DNA of 64,000 bases from Pseudomonas poae (GTDB lineage: Bacteria; Pseudomonadota; Gammaproteobacteria; Pseudomonadales; Pseudomonadaceae): positions 6,152,001 through 6,216,000 of the forward strand of contig CP034537.1 in the NCBI GenBank assembly GCA_004000515.1, read 5' to 3'. Shown here one piece after another: positions 9,553-19,462 of the stretch. Below the pieces are notes generated by a model. The model had not been told where the DNA came from. It saw only the letters and a program-made list of their open reading frames with translations, and made no database searches. Numbering within the stretch: the first letter of the stretch is position 1; the number at the start of each line of letters is the position of its first letter. Both the position numbers and the translations under genes were made by a program.

Positions 9553-11083
9553 TGCAGATCCTTGGGCAACACGCTGTTGGGGAGGTTCTGGTAGCAGACA
9601 GGACGCAACCAGCGGCGAATGGAAAGCGTGCCGACCGAGGTGGCGCCGAAGTTGGTGGACGCGGGATAGGGGCCGCCATGCACCATCGCATCGCAGACTT
9701 CCACACCCGTAGGGAATCCGTTGACCAGTACGCGCCCGGCCTTGCGCTCAAGGATCGGCAGCAGGCTGTGGACGGCCTCGATATCCGCTTCATCCATGTG
9801 AACGGTTGCCGTCAGTTGCCCGGAAAGAGACATGGCAACCTCGCGCATCTCTGCAGAATTTTCCACCGTAACGATCAGTCCGAGGGGGCCGAAGACTTCT
9901 TCAGCGAGCGCGTGATTGCGTAGCCACTCCTGAGCAGTGACGCAGAACAGATTGGGCGTTGTGTCACGCAGATCGCAGGACGACGTCAGCAGCGAGCGCA
10001 CACTCGATTGTGCGGCGATGCGGTCGCGTCCGCCGCGGTAGGCCGCCGCAATACCGTCAGTCAGCATCACTTGCGGTTGAACCTGGCTCAGCGCACAACG
10101 GGCGGCTTCGGCGAAGTCGACACCTTCGGCACCACGCATCACCACGGCGATACCGGGATTGGTGCAGAACTGCCCGGCGCCCATGGTTAGCGAGGCGGCC
10201 CACCCCACACCGATTTCCTCGCCGCGCGCAGCAAGAGCGGCTGGCAGCAAAAACATCGGATTGACCGAGCCTAGCTCACCGAAAAACGGGATCGGATCGG
10301 GGCGCGCCATGCACAGATCGAACAGCGCGCGGCCTCCGCCGAGCGAGCCAGTGAACCCCACGGCCCGGACCAACGGATGCTGGACCAGCGCCTCGCCCAC
10401 ATCGCGCCGCCCGCCCTGCACGAGCGAGAAGACACCCGGATGTATGCCACAGCGAGCGATGGCGGCAACCACTGCTTGCGCGACGATTTCGCTGGTGCCG
10501 GGATGCGCCGAATGCCCCTTGACCACCACCGGGCAACCCGCTGCAAGCGCCGAGGCGGTATCGCCCCCGCCACAGAGAACGCGAGCGGAAAGTTCGAGGC
10601 GCCGAAAACGGCGACCGGGCCAATCGGACGCTGCATCAACCGCAGCTTGGGACTCGATACCGACTGTGGGTGGGTCAGGTCGGTATCGTTGCGCCGATCC
10701 AGGTAGTCACCCTGACGGATATGGGCTGAAAACAGTCGCAGTTGCATCACCGTGCGACCGCGCTCGTTGATGAGCCGGGCGACAGGCAGACCGGTTTCCT
10801 GGCTGCCGATCTCGGTGATCGCGTCAGCGCGCGCCTCGATTTCATCCGCAATGGCTTCCAGAAAGACCGCGCGGTCCTCGCGTGAGCTGTAGCCGAAGGA
10901 CCAGAACGCCTCCTCGGCTGCGCGACAGGCCTCATCGACCAGTGCTGGCGTGCCCACCGAAAAGGAATGCGCGGGGCCATGGGCCGGGGCGGAACTGAAC
11001 TGCGCCTGTGTTGCAATCTGCGCACCCGCGATGAAGTGCTGCCCGTGGGGGACGAAAGAAGATACGACGCTCATGGGGGGCAT
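9549..11083 (-). CDS. Alpha-ketoglutaric-semialdehyde-dehydrogenase-like aldehyde dehydrogenase (frameshift near 10566)
   Basis: NAD(P)-dependent oxidation of an aldehyde to an acid; relatives turn 2,5-dioxopentanoate into 2-oxoglutarate. The N-terminal half (GQHFIAGAQ, PIGPVAVFGASNFPLAFSVAG) and C-terminal half (CPVVVKGHSAHPGTSEIVA, FTGSLGGGRALFDL) are in different frames; adding one G to the GGGGG run at 10564-10568 joins them into about 511 residues. Catalytic Glu lies in PFFGELGSVNP and catalytic Cys in GAGQFCTNPG. The GHSAHPGTSE and FGELGSVNP blocks are characteristic of this branch. It ends in a four-base overlap with the MFS gene and follows the CMD-like gene. True substrate could be another dicarboxylic semialdehyde. 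Confidence 0.82.
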
Positions 11084-11139
11084 CCTTTATTCAGGTAGGT
11101 AGTTTGGGCACTGGTACGCGAAGTGCCGTTGAACAGATG

Positions 11140-11664
11140 TCAGCCTTTTGGCTCAAGCGCATGCAGGCTCATGGCCAACGACACCGAGGTGAAATACCCG
11201 ATGGTAATCAGCAATTCTGCAATCACCGCTCGGCCCAGATCGGCTTCATAACGAACGAACCGCGCGTCATCGATTACGCCACCGGCGAGTATGTCGCAGA
11301 CCGCGTCACAGATCAGGGCAAGGCGTGGATCATTCGATTCGGGTCGCTGCTTTTCGAGAATGGCATTGACCACGGCCTCTGGAACGCCGGCCTTCAGCGC
11401 GTGCTTGCGATGATTGGCGATGACATATGGGGCGTTCCAGAAGACCGCTGTGGAGAGGATCGCCACTTCGCTCTCGACCTCGCTCAGCACAGGCGAACAG
11501 TCGACATGTGTGCCGATGATCTCCATTCCCTCGGCCAGGTGCGGGTTGTGCAGCCAGATGTTGAAAGGCGTAGGAATCCGTCCGCGTCCTTCGCACAGCC
11601 TGGCGATGACTCGCTGTTGTTTATCACTGGCACTCGCCGAATCTACAGGTTCCAATCGATTCAT
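11140..11664 (-). CDS. Carboxymuconolactone decarboxylase (CMD/AhpD) family protein
   Basis: 174-residue all-helical protein, started at ATG 11664 because AAGGAG lies about 8 bases upstream. The pattern RIPTPFNIWLHNPHLAEGMEIIG, then LSEVESEVAILSTAVFWNAPYVIANHRKHALKAGVPEAVVNAI, is that of CMD-domain proteins. The peroxidatic CxxC of AhpD is absent, so it is not a peroxidase. Family members decarboxylate or isomerise lactones in aromatic catabolism, but many have no known reaction. It sits between the fused Tct permease and the semialdehyde dehydrogenase on the same strand, so a role in the same pathway is likely. Exact reaction unknown. Confidence 0.78.
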   Translation of the reverse strand: MNRLEPVDSASASDKQQRVIARLCEGRGRIPTPFNIWLHNPHLAEGMEIIGTHVDCSPVLSEVESEVAILSTAVFWNAPYVIANHRKHALKAGVPEAVVNAILEKQRPESNDPRLALICDAVCDILAGGVIDDARFVRYEADLGRAVIAELLITIGYFTSVSLAMSLHALEPKG

Positions 11665-11793
11665 CTTTCTCACTCCTTCTGCAAATGGATGCCAGGGCAG
11701 GACTGCACGTCAGTGATCCATCGACAGCCTATTGCGCACGTCCTTGTGCGCGGCCTTGCACTGCTGGCTCTTAATCAGTCTGATAGTTACCCA

Positions 11794-13806
11794 TTAAAAA
11801 CCGAGAAGGCTGCTCGGCCAGGCGATATGCAAGAGCCGGTCGAACACGGCATACAGGAATGCCGTCACGCAAACCGCCAGAATCAAGCTGAGACGCCAGG
11901 TCTCGCGACCTTCGAAACGCATGAAACCTACAACCACCAGCGGTACTGTCGGCAACATGCCTATCAGAGCCGTGGAAGAGAGAAAGGCGATAAACCAGCC
12001 AAAGAACCTCATTGCTCGGGTGAGCACCACTTTGTTGGACAGTTCGCCGTGGTCACTTGCAGCGTCCATATGCACGCCACTGGCAACCCTGGTCGGGTGG
12101 GTCGACGTGAAGAGCACCTTGTATGCAAGGCTGATCACGCCGGCGATGATGAGTGCGCTCGAGACAACGGTCGGCCCGATCGACGCCAGAAAGTTCCACT
12201 TCTGCGCAGTCACCAACATGAACAGCCCTACGCCGATGAAGGCCACATGCGTGAGGTCTTCAAGCTTGAAGGCGATCTTCGCGCCCTCCGGCCGATGCAG
12301 CATCTGCGAAAAAGCACCTTTTTCATCAGCTTGAACAGCGGGCTCAACAGGATGAGCGTAGAGAGGGTGAGCAGGACCATCACACCCGGCCGCATCAGCC
12401 ACGCCGCGTCATAGCGCATGAACGAAATCGACATGTAACGTTCGATCAGCAGGCCAAGTACCAGACCAAGGATCAGTGGCGGGCGCGGCCATTTCTGACG
12501 CTTCATGATCCAGCCGATCAGCCCGGCAATAAGCAGCACGAACAAATCACCCCAGCTACGCGAGCCTTGGAAAGCACCGACCAGCACCACTGGGATGATG
12601 ACCGGCAGGATTACCGAGAAACGAAGCGATGCGACTTTGGCAAACTGGCCGCTGAACAGGAAGCACAGACCCGCACCAAAATGTTGGCGAGCGCGATCGA
12701 CCAGACCATGGAATAGGTCAGGTCCAGATGCTTGGTGAGCATCTCAGGTCCCGGATTGAACCCGTGAATCATCAACGCGCCGAGTAAAATGGCCTGTGCC
12801 GCACCGCCGGGTAAGCCGAAGGCAAGCATCGGTACCAGCATCCCGCCCTCCTTCGCGTTATTGGCCGCTTCGGGGCGATCACCCCACGCACGTCGCCCTT
12901 GCCGAAGGATTCCTTGGCGCCCTTCTCGGTTTGCAGTGCATGACCATAGGCAATCCAGTCCGTCACCGCGCCAGTAATACCCGGGATCGCGCCGCAGAAC
13001 GCACCAATCCCCGCACAACGAATCACCAGGAACCAGTTGCGCAGGGTGTCAGTGACGCCCTGCCCCATGCCTCTAAAGCTCCCCACGGCCGCCTGGTTGC
13101 TGATCGTTGCGCGCTTGATCGCCAGATCGCAGAGCTCCGGTAGCGCGAAAACCCCAAGCAATACCGGCAAGATTGGCAGGCCTTCTTCCAGATAGAGCAG
13201 GTCACCGGTCCAGCGCAATTGGCCGGTCTGGACGTTGGTGCCAATCATGCCGATCAGAATGCCGAAACAAGCGGCGACCACCCCTTTGAGCGGTGCGTTA
13301 CCTGAAAGCACCGCCACCATCGTGACCCCGAAAATGGTCAGCGCCAGCATCTCCGGCGTCGTGATCGAGAGGACCAGCGGTCGCACCATTGGCAGCGAGA
13401 CGGCGAGGATGAACGCCCCGATCAATCCCCCTAGCATCGATGACGTGTAACACGCACTCAGCGCGCGCGACGCTTCGCCGCGCTTAGCCATCGGTAATCC
13501 GTCGAGCACGGTCGCTTGCGAGGCCGCGCTCCCAGGCACGCCCAGAAGCACCGCTCCCAAGACATCCGAGGTTGCAGTAACCGAATGCATGCCGAGCAAC
13601 ATACCCATGGCCGCGATCGGGTCCATCGTGTAGGTGAACGGCACCAGTAGCGCAAAGCCGGTCAGGCCACCAATGCCCGGAACCAGCCCGATAGCGATAC
13701 CGACCAGCACACCGAGGACGACAAACACCAGGCGGTCGACCGACATGATCAGCGATAGCGCGTGACCAGCTGCCGACAGCGTTGCAGAATCGAAAAGGAA
13801 ATCCAT
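11794..13806 (-). CDS. Fused TctA-TctB permease of a tripartite tricarboxylate transporter (three frameshifts)
   Basis: Inner-membrane part of a secondary transporter that takes a carboxylate from the Bug receptor. The first ~500 residues are TctA-like: LVFVVLGVLVGIAIGLVPGIGG, PITGxTTA-type stretch GVPGSAASQATVLDGLPMAK, GAIPGITGAVTDWIAYG and WPRPPLILGLVLG. The last ~150 residues (DLTHVAFIGVGLFML to RLLHIAWPSSLLGF) form a four-helix TctB-like domain, usually a separate protein. Single bases are missing near 12874, 12678 and 12318; restoring them gives one protein of about 670 residues. Because the last of these shifts lies at the TctA/TctB boundary, fusion rests on there being no stop or start between the halves. 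The gene lies between the amidohydrolase and CMD-like genes. Confidence 0.78.
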
Positions 13807-13909
13807 GATTCACCCTGATAAGTGGGCAAGCTCACTCTGAGAGTCAGCAAGGTTTGAAGATGGCCACATTGCTTGCCAGGCGTTTCATCCCGGCGAGCGT
13901 CGTACGGCA

Positions 13910-14794
13910 TCACCCAAGTTTGGAAAGCACTGCTGCTTCCTGATCGGCAAGGTCGGGATACAGGACCTTCGCCGTTCGCCCCCAGATCCAGGCACGTTCC
14001 TCTTCGCTCAACGCTGCGAAACAGGCTTGCCCCTGTTCGATCAGATTTTTCAACGGTCCTTCCGAGGCCGGATAGTTCGACCCAAAGGCCAGATGATCGG
14101 CACCGAATACCTTGACCAGATGCGGGAAAAACGCCTCGCTTCCGCCCGGTGCTGCCTGCGCCAATTCGAAGGTCTTCGGCGTAATCTTGAGATAGACGTT
14201 CGGGTATTTCGCCAGGTCGAACAGGCCGGCGCAGGCGGCATAGGGCGCGCCACCCTCAAGGTCCGGGCGCCCGCAGTGATCAAGGGCGATTCTGACGTTC
14301 GGGAACCGCTCAGCCAGCTCGGCCACCATATTCAAACCGGACGGGGTGGTCTGGATCACGATGGTCATGCCGATCTCGGCGCAGCGCTCCCAGATCGGGA
14401 AAGTCTGCGGGTTGACCAGCCAACTCCCGTCGGTCTGGTGAGTCGCGCCGCCAGTGAAAAGCCGAATGCCGCCCATACCGTGGGCCAGCCAGTAGTCGAA
14501 CGTCTGCAATGCATCGGGCGCCAGCAGATCAAAGGAATAAACACCGGTGAAGCGCTTCGGTTGTTTTTCCACGGAGTCGGCCACGTAAGCGTTGTTGTGG
14601 CCGTAGGTGGTCGAAGAATGGACGATCGCTGCCTTGGCAACCCCGGCCTCGTCCATTTGCTGGACCAACTGTTCAAACGTGGCCGGACGCGTGGACGACC
14701 ACTTGGAACGATGCCCGCTTTGCGGAGCAATCGGATACAGGGCAGTGTCTGTTGAAATGATGTGCGGGTGAATGTCGATGATTTCCGGCGTCAT
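13910..14794 (-). CDS. Amidohydrolase family 2 protein, lactonase/decarboxylase-like (intact copy)
   Basis: 294-residue TIM-barrel metal hydrolase of the amidohydrolase superfamily, the group that includes 2-pyrone-4,6-dicarboxylate lactonase (LigI). The HxH metal motif is IDIHPHI (residues 6-12). Other marks are AAIVHSSTTYGHNNAYV, GIRLFTGGATHQT, IALDHCGRPD and AFGSNYPASEG. In LigI the last motif carries a catalytic Asp (GTDWPH); here it is Asn. Close relatives stand at 19463-20306 and, broken, at 3553-4318. It lies between the Bug receptor and the Tct permease on the same strand, so it probably hydrolyses a lactone or decarboxylates the imported acid. Substrate not deducible. Confidence 0.85.
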   Translation of the reverse strand: MTPEIIDIHPHIISTDTALYPIAPQSGHRSKWSSTRPATFEQLVQQMDEAGVAKAAIVHSSTTYGHNNAYVADSVEKQPKRFTGVYSFDLLAPDALQTFDYWLAHGMGGIRLFTGGATHQTDGSWLVNPQTFPIWERCAEIGMTIVIQTTPSGLNMVAELAERFPNVRIALDHCGRPDLEGGAPYAACAGLFDLAKYPNVYLKITPKTFELAQAAPGGSEAFFPHLVKVFGADHLAFGSNYPASEGPLKNLIEQGQACFAALSEEERAWIWGRTAKVLYPDLADQEAAVLSKLG

Positions 14795-14938
14795 TTGACT
14801 GAACCTCTTGACGATTTGCTGTCATTGCCCCTCGAAAGGATCATGACCTTTTGTTTTTGACATCAGAGCTGACTTAAAAGCGCACGCGAAGGCCGTTGGG
14901 CGACACCGGCGCCTTTGCAGACTGTATGTAATTCAGGG

Positions 14939-15967
14939 TTAGCGATTACGAAGCTTGCGTGCTTTCTCGATAACCGAGTCGGGCGTTGCAAAGAGCTTGC
15001 TGATGATCTTCTCCACCGCAGGCCCGTCAATGGCATTGACCGGAAAGCCGGCACTTTGCACTGACTTGATGAACTCAGGGTCCGCGACTGTCTCGGCAAA
15101 AGCCGTTCGCAACGCAGCGAGCCGATCTTCAGGAACACCTTTTGGTACGGCGAGGGGCCGCCCCGCCTCAAACGGAGAAACGAAGAAATCAAACAACGCC
15201 TTGGTGTCGGGATCCTTGATGTAGGCACTCAGGTTCGGCGCATCCGGGAAATCCGGATCGGTCTCCCAGCCCATATGCAAGAGCACCTTCATACGGCCAT
15301 CGGCAATCATTCGCGCCGGCTCGCCTGTTTGCAGTCCGTCGATCGTCGAGGCCCAGCCATCGACTTCGCCGCGCTGCATTGCCAGGTAGACCTCGCTGCG
15401 ACCGGTGTAGCCGGAAACGATCCTCATCTTGGTACCGGCGTATTCGTTGAGCATTGCTGGCAGGATCCGGTTCTCACCAGAGAAGCCGGTTGCACCAATG
15501 ATCAGTTCCTTCTTGAAGAGGTCATCTGCCGTGATCACCCCAGCGTGAGTCATCGCGACCAGGGTATAGTTGACCTTGTCGAGACTGCCGAGCCAAGTGA
15601 CTTGCCGCGGATCAAAGCTACTCTTCGACTCCAGCAGCGGTGCGTAGAGGTTGTTGCGCTGCAGGAAGCCGACAACGGAGCCGTCCTTGGGTTGTGTGGT
15701 CTGCAGCGAAGCTGCCGCCACCATCCCTCCCGCCCCGATGACGTTCTGTACGACCGGAATAGGCTTGCCGGGAATATGTTGTGTAAAAAAACGCGCGAAC
15801 TGACGCGCAAACGTGTCCGTCGGTGTACCTGCATCGGCACTGACGATCAGTGTGAGCGCTTTGCCACTGTAGAACTCTTCAACTGACTGGCCAAAAGCCG
15901 GTCCGGCAATGAACGTGGCAGCTGTGAGCGCAAAACCGAACAATGCGGCTCGGCGGGGAGTACCCAT
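14939..15967 (-). CDS. Bug/TctC periplasmic receptor of a tripartite tricarboxylate transporter
   Basis: 342-residue secreted binding protein that captures a carboxylate and delivers it to the TctAB permease. The signal peptide is MGTPRRAALFGFALTAATF ending PAFGQS. The Bug fold is shown by FYSGKALTLIVSADAGTPTDTFARQ, the segment IPGKPIPVVQNVIGAGGMVAA, and SYSTRSDLR-like YTGRSEVYLAMQRGEVDG. The family is greatly expanded in Bordetella and related betaproteobacteria and rare in Pseudomonas islands, matching the porin. It is the first gene of the minus-strand operon; the 270 bases upstream (15968-16240) hold its promoter and show no other gene. Confidence 0.9.
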   Translation of the reverse strand: MGTPRRAALFGFALTAATFIAGPAFGQSVEEFYSGKALTLIVSADAGTPTDTFARQFARFFTQHIPGKPIPVVQNVIGAGGMVAAASLQTTQPKDGSVVGFLQRNNLYAPLLESKSSFDPRQVTWLGSLDKVNYTLVAMTHAGVITADDLFKKELIIGATGFSGENRILPAMLNEYAGTKMRIVSGYTGRSEVYLAMQRGEVDGWASTIDGLQTGEPARMIADGRMKVLLHMGWETDPDFPDAPNLSAYIKDPDTKALFDFFVSPFEAGRPLAVPKGVPEDRLAALRTAFAETVADPEFIKSVQSAGFPVNAIDGPAVEKIISKLFATPDSVIEKARKLRNR

Positions 15968-16240
15968 GGCCTTTGCCTCCTACTAGTAATTGTAATTGGA
16001 TAGGAATACGCCATCGCCCTTCGTGAGGTCGGTTCAGCTATTCGGTTTTTCAAACCGTGATGCCCGGGCCTATCGGGCAATCTTGTTCGCTGAACAGGCG
16101 TGTCGAGATGTTGTCGGCGTACCACTTAAGTGTCCATTGAGAAAAGCTACCCATGGTTTAAGCAAATGGTTAACTCATGGCATCGGTGCAAGAGAGACAG
16201 GTTTACCCAGAGGTAAAGGCCTGTCGGATGTTGCGGAGTA

Positions 16241-17208
16241 CTACTGCGCGTGCGATATGTGGCCAAGGTCCGCCAACCGTTGCCGGGCAGTCGCTTCCAG
16301 GCACAGGACCATCAGCTGCGCACTGGGCGTCAGGCCACGATTGCGATTCCAAAGCACGCCGACCGGGCGAACCAGTCGAGGCAGGCTCAAGGGCAATACA
16401 TGGAGGGGCTGCACGGGATCACTGGCGATCGATCCGGCCATTATCGCGATGGAGTCAGAGACTTGCAGGTGCGCGCGGACGACGTGAATCGAGAGCGTCT
16501 CGATGTAGTTGTTGCTCAACGGCACGTCATTCGCTTCCAGCACCCGCTCCAGCGGATCGCGCAACAGCGAGCCGGGCGGGGGCAATATCCAGGGTAAGCA
16601 CCCAGGTCCGACCACTCCACTTTCTTCTTGCGGGCCAATGGATGGTGAAGGCCTGTCATCAGCACCACCGGCTCTTCGAGCAGCTCCTCCTCCTCGAAGC
16701 TTCCTAGCGTATCCGGGGCTGGCAGGCGGCCCACCACCAAGTCGAGACGACCCTGCCAGAGCTCGGGCAGCAGCAACTCTGTCGTGCCCTCGATCACTGT
16801 CACGTTGGTATTGGGCGAGCGCTGCTTGAGGAGGTTGAGCGCCTTGGGCAGCAACACCGAAGCAGAGGCGGGCAGCATGCCGATGCGAACTTTCCCCTCA
16901 GCCCCCGAGCTCAGCGCCTTGAGCTCGTCGCGGGCGTCATGCAGGACCGACAACATGGATCGCGCGTGCCGAATCAGGCAGTCGCCATAGGGTGTGGGCA
17001 TCAAGCCCTGCGTGGTGCGCGAAAACAATGCGAGCCCGAGCCCGCGCTCGAGTTCGGCCAATGACTTCGACACCGCAGGCACGGTGACATGGGTGACTTC
17101 GGCCACCTGCGTCAGATTGCGATACGTGTCGATCGCCACGAGCAAGCGCAAGTGCCGCGCCTTCAGGTTGACCTGCAGGTACCAGTCGAACTCTGCCATG
17201 CGATGCAT
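16241..17208 (-). CDS. LysR-family transcriptional regulator (copy B, frameshift near 16593)
   Basis: Close paralogue of the regulator at 5529-6524. N-terminal part FDWYLQVNLKARHLRLLVAI with HTH TVPAVSKSLAELERGLGLAL, then an effector domain with GKVRIGMLPASASVLLPKAL. After SDLGAYP the frame changes; restoring one C in the CCC run near 16593 gives AYPWILPPPGSLLRDPLER, exactly as in copy A, and a protein of about 322 residues. It is transcribed divergently from the decarboxylase/LigJ operon across 237 bases, the normal arrangement for a LysR protein controlling its target. The minus-strand import operon ends upstream of its stop. Whether the frameshift is real or an assembly error cannot be told here, but similar shifts occur throughout the window. 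Confidence 0.85.
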
Positions 17209-17445
17209 CTCAGCAGCTTTACCATTTCGTTAAGCATAACCCAATTTTACTCAATCGACCGGTGAGCAACTCACGCGCAACATACGAATGCGCCCACCGG
17301 TCAACCAAACAGTGACGACAAAAACTCCGGTGGATGCCCTGTTGCCCTTCAAGGCCCGCCGAGACCTTGGCGCTACTTCCATGCAGAGGCTGCCCGCATA
17401 CCTGCAAGTAGTCGTTTGACAAAAATCACCACTCAGGAAAGATCA

Positions 17446-18405
17446 ATGTCAGTTCATCTCAAGATTGCTATCGCCGACCATCCACACACCGCAGCGATCC
17501 GCAGCGGCGCTATCAAAATAGAAGGCGTGGATGCCGAATTTATCACGGTCAAACCACAGATCGCTGCTTTTCGTCGCATGGTGCGCGATGTCGAATTCGA
17601 CGTTTGCGAAATCGCTCCGACCACCTACATCATCGCTCGCGCCTATGGTGCTCCCTTCGTTGCCCTGCCGATCTTTGTCGTGCGCCGTTTTCCACCACTC
17701 CGGCCTGCTGGTGCGCCCGGAAGCTGGCATCAAGGAGCCGAAAGATCTGGAAGGCAAGAAGGTCGGCGTTCGTGCCTACTCGGTGACCACCGGCGTGTGG
17801 ACGCGTCAGGTGCTGATGGACGAGTTCGGTCTCGATTCGAGCAAGGTCACCTGGGTCGTCGACGACGAAGAACATGTGACGCAGCTCAAGCTGCCATCCA
17901 ATGTGATCCATGCCACCCGCCCACTGGCCGACATGATGGCCGACGGTGAACTGGTTGCAGGGTTTGGCGCCAACGCCGGTATCGGCCGTACAGGCAATCC
18001 TACGGATGGATGGAAGGAAGTCGAGGCCGACTATCCCGATCTCTTCCCGAACGCGGCTGAAATCGAAGCTGAATACTACGCGCGCACCGGTGTCTACCCA
18101 ATGCACGGCACCATCGTCGTCAAGGACTCGATTCTCGCCGAGCACCCGTGGGTGGCCAAGTCCATCTATGACGCCTTCGAGAAGGCCAAGCAGGACTACC
18201 TCGCCCACCTGGATAGCGGCGACGCCACCAGCGAAACCGATAAAAGTATCTCGAACTGCGCAAAGTCGTTGGTAATGACCCGCTGCCTTACGGCATCGAA
18301 GCCAACCGCAAGACCATCGAGGCACTGGAGTCGACCGCGTTCAAGCAGGGCCTGACACCGCGTCGCATGTCCATGGACGAGCTGTTCGTAGATCCCCAAG
18401 CCTGA
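17446..18405 (+). CDS. 4,5-dihydroxyphthalate-decarboxylase-like protein 1 (two frameshifts)
   Basis: First gene of the plus-strand operon, ATG 17446 with AGGAAAG upstream. The fold is periplasmic-binding-protein-like but there is no signal peptide, which fits the cytosolic 4,5-dihydroxyphthalate decarboxylase (Pht5) family: LKIAIADHPHTAAIRSGAIKI, AAFRRMVRDVEFDVCEIAPTT, LEGKKVGVRAYSVTTGVWTR, MHGTIVVKDSILAEHPWVA, and the closing MSMDELF. An extra T near 17690 and a missing A in AAAA at 18242-18245 break the frame; corrected length is about 319 residues. It is distantly related to the protein at 22775-23653. The reaction is inferred from family only: it may remove CO2 from a dihydroxy-aromatic or related acid. 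LigJ follows 17 bases downstream. Confidence 0.78.
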
Positions 18406-18422
18406 ATTTGACGGAGCAGATT

Positions 18423-19448
18423 ATGATCATTGATTGCCACGGTCATTTCACGACCGTTCCCGCTTCGTTCCGTGACTGGCGCGCCAAACAGATCGAGTTC
18501 GCCGACGACCCGCTCAATGCGCCACCGCTATCGGGTGCCTACGTGACCGACGAGCAGATTCGCGAAGGCGTCGGCAACGGTCAGTTGCGCCTGCAGAAAG
18601 AACGCGGCGGCGACCTCACCTTGTTCTCGCCGATTGCCGGCCTGATGAGTCACCATTTGGGCAACGAACGCACCAGCCTTGAATGGGCCGAAGTCTCCAA
18701 TGACCTCGTGCGCCGTGTTTGCGACATCTACCCTGACAACTTTGTGCCGGTCTGCCAGCTACCGCAGTCGCCACTGGCGCCGCCGAAGAACTCCGTTGCC
18801 GAGCTGCGTCGCTGCGTCGAAGAGATGGGTTTCGTCGGCTGCAACCTGAACCCGGATCCGAGTGGTGGCTACTGGACCGGCACGCCTATCACGGATCGCG
18901 AGTGGTATCCGCTTTACGAAGCAATGTGCGATCTCGACGTACCGGCCATGGTCCACGTCGCGGCCTCGTGCAACCCTTGCCACCACGGTACCGGTGCGCA
19001 TTACCTGAACGCCGACACCTCGGTGTTCATGCAGCTGCTGCAAAGCGATCTGTTCAAGGACTTCCCGACGCTGCGCCTGGTCATCCCCCATGGCGGCGGC
19101 GCCGTGCCTTATCACTGGGGTCGCTATCGCGGCATGTCGCTGGAGATGGCCAAGCGTCCTCTCGAAGGTCTGCTGGACAACATCTTCTTCGATACCTGCG
19201 TCTACCACCACCCGGGCGTCGAGTTGCTGACCAAAGTCGTGCCAACCAGCAACGTGCTGTTCGGCTCGGAAATGGTCGGCGCCGTACGCGGCAAGGACCC
19301 GGACACCGACCAGTACTTCGACGATACCAAGCGGTATCTGGACGCCTGCACGGCACTTTCCGATGAAGACCGCCACGCCATCTTCGAAGGCAACGTTCGC
19401 CGCGTCTATCCGCGTCTCGACAAGCATCTGAAGGCCAAAGGCAAGTAA
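18423..19448 (+). CDS. ligJ: 4-oxalomesaconate hydratase, LigJ type
   Basis: Zn-dependent hydratase of the amidohydrolase superfamily that adds water to 4-oxalomesaconate to give 4-carboxy-4-hydroxy-2-oxoadipate in protocatechuate 4,5-cleavage and related pathways. The protein begins MIIDCHGHFTT (HxH), has PDPSGGYWTGTPITDREWYP, the metal-binding His in PAMVHVAASCN, then GAHYLNADTSVFMQLLQSDL, FPTLRLVIPHGGGAVPYHWG and FGSEMVGAVRG, and ends YPRLDKHLKAKGK. This matches, block for block, the LigJ family as I know it, including 341-residue length. ATG 18423 is preferred over upstream TTG because GGAG is 6 bases before it. It differs clearly from the GalB (PIG-L fold) hydratase of P. putida gallate degradation. 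Confidence 0.88.
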   Translation: MIIDCHGHFTTVPASFRDWRAKQIEFADDPLNAPPLSGAYVTDEQIREGVGNGQLRLQKERGGDLTLFSPIAGLMSHHLGNERTSLEWAEVSNDLVRRVCDIYPDNFVPVCQLPQSPLAPPKNSVAELRRCVEEMGFVGCNLNPDPSGGYWTGTPITDREWYPLYEAMCDLDVPAMVHVAASCNPCHHGTGAHYLNADTSVFMQLLQSDLFKDFPTLRLVIPHGGGAVPYHWGRYRGMSLEMAKRPLEGLLDNIFFDTCVYHHPGVELLTKVVPTSNVLFGSEMVGAVRGKDPDTDQYFDDTKRYLDACTALSDEDRHAIFEGNVRRVYPRLDKHLKAKGK

Positions 19449-19462
19449 GGCAGGGGCAGAGC

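Noticed and set aside
18423..19448. Assigning the hydratase as GalB of gallate degradation
   Set aside because: GalB has a PIG-L-type fold; this protein has amidohydrolase motifs of LigJ.
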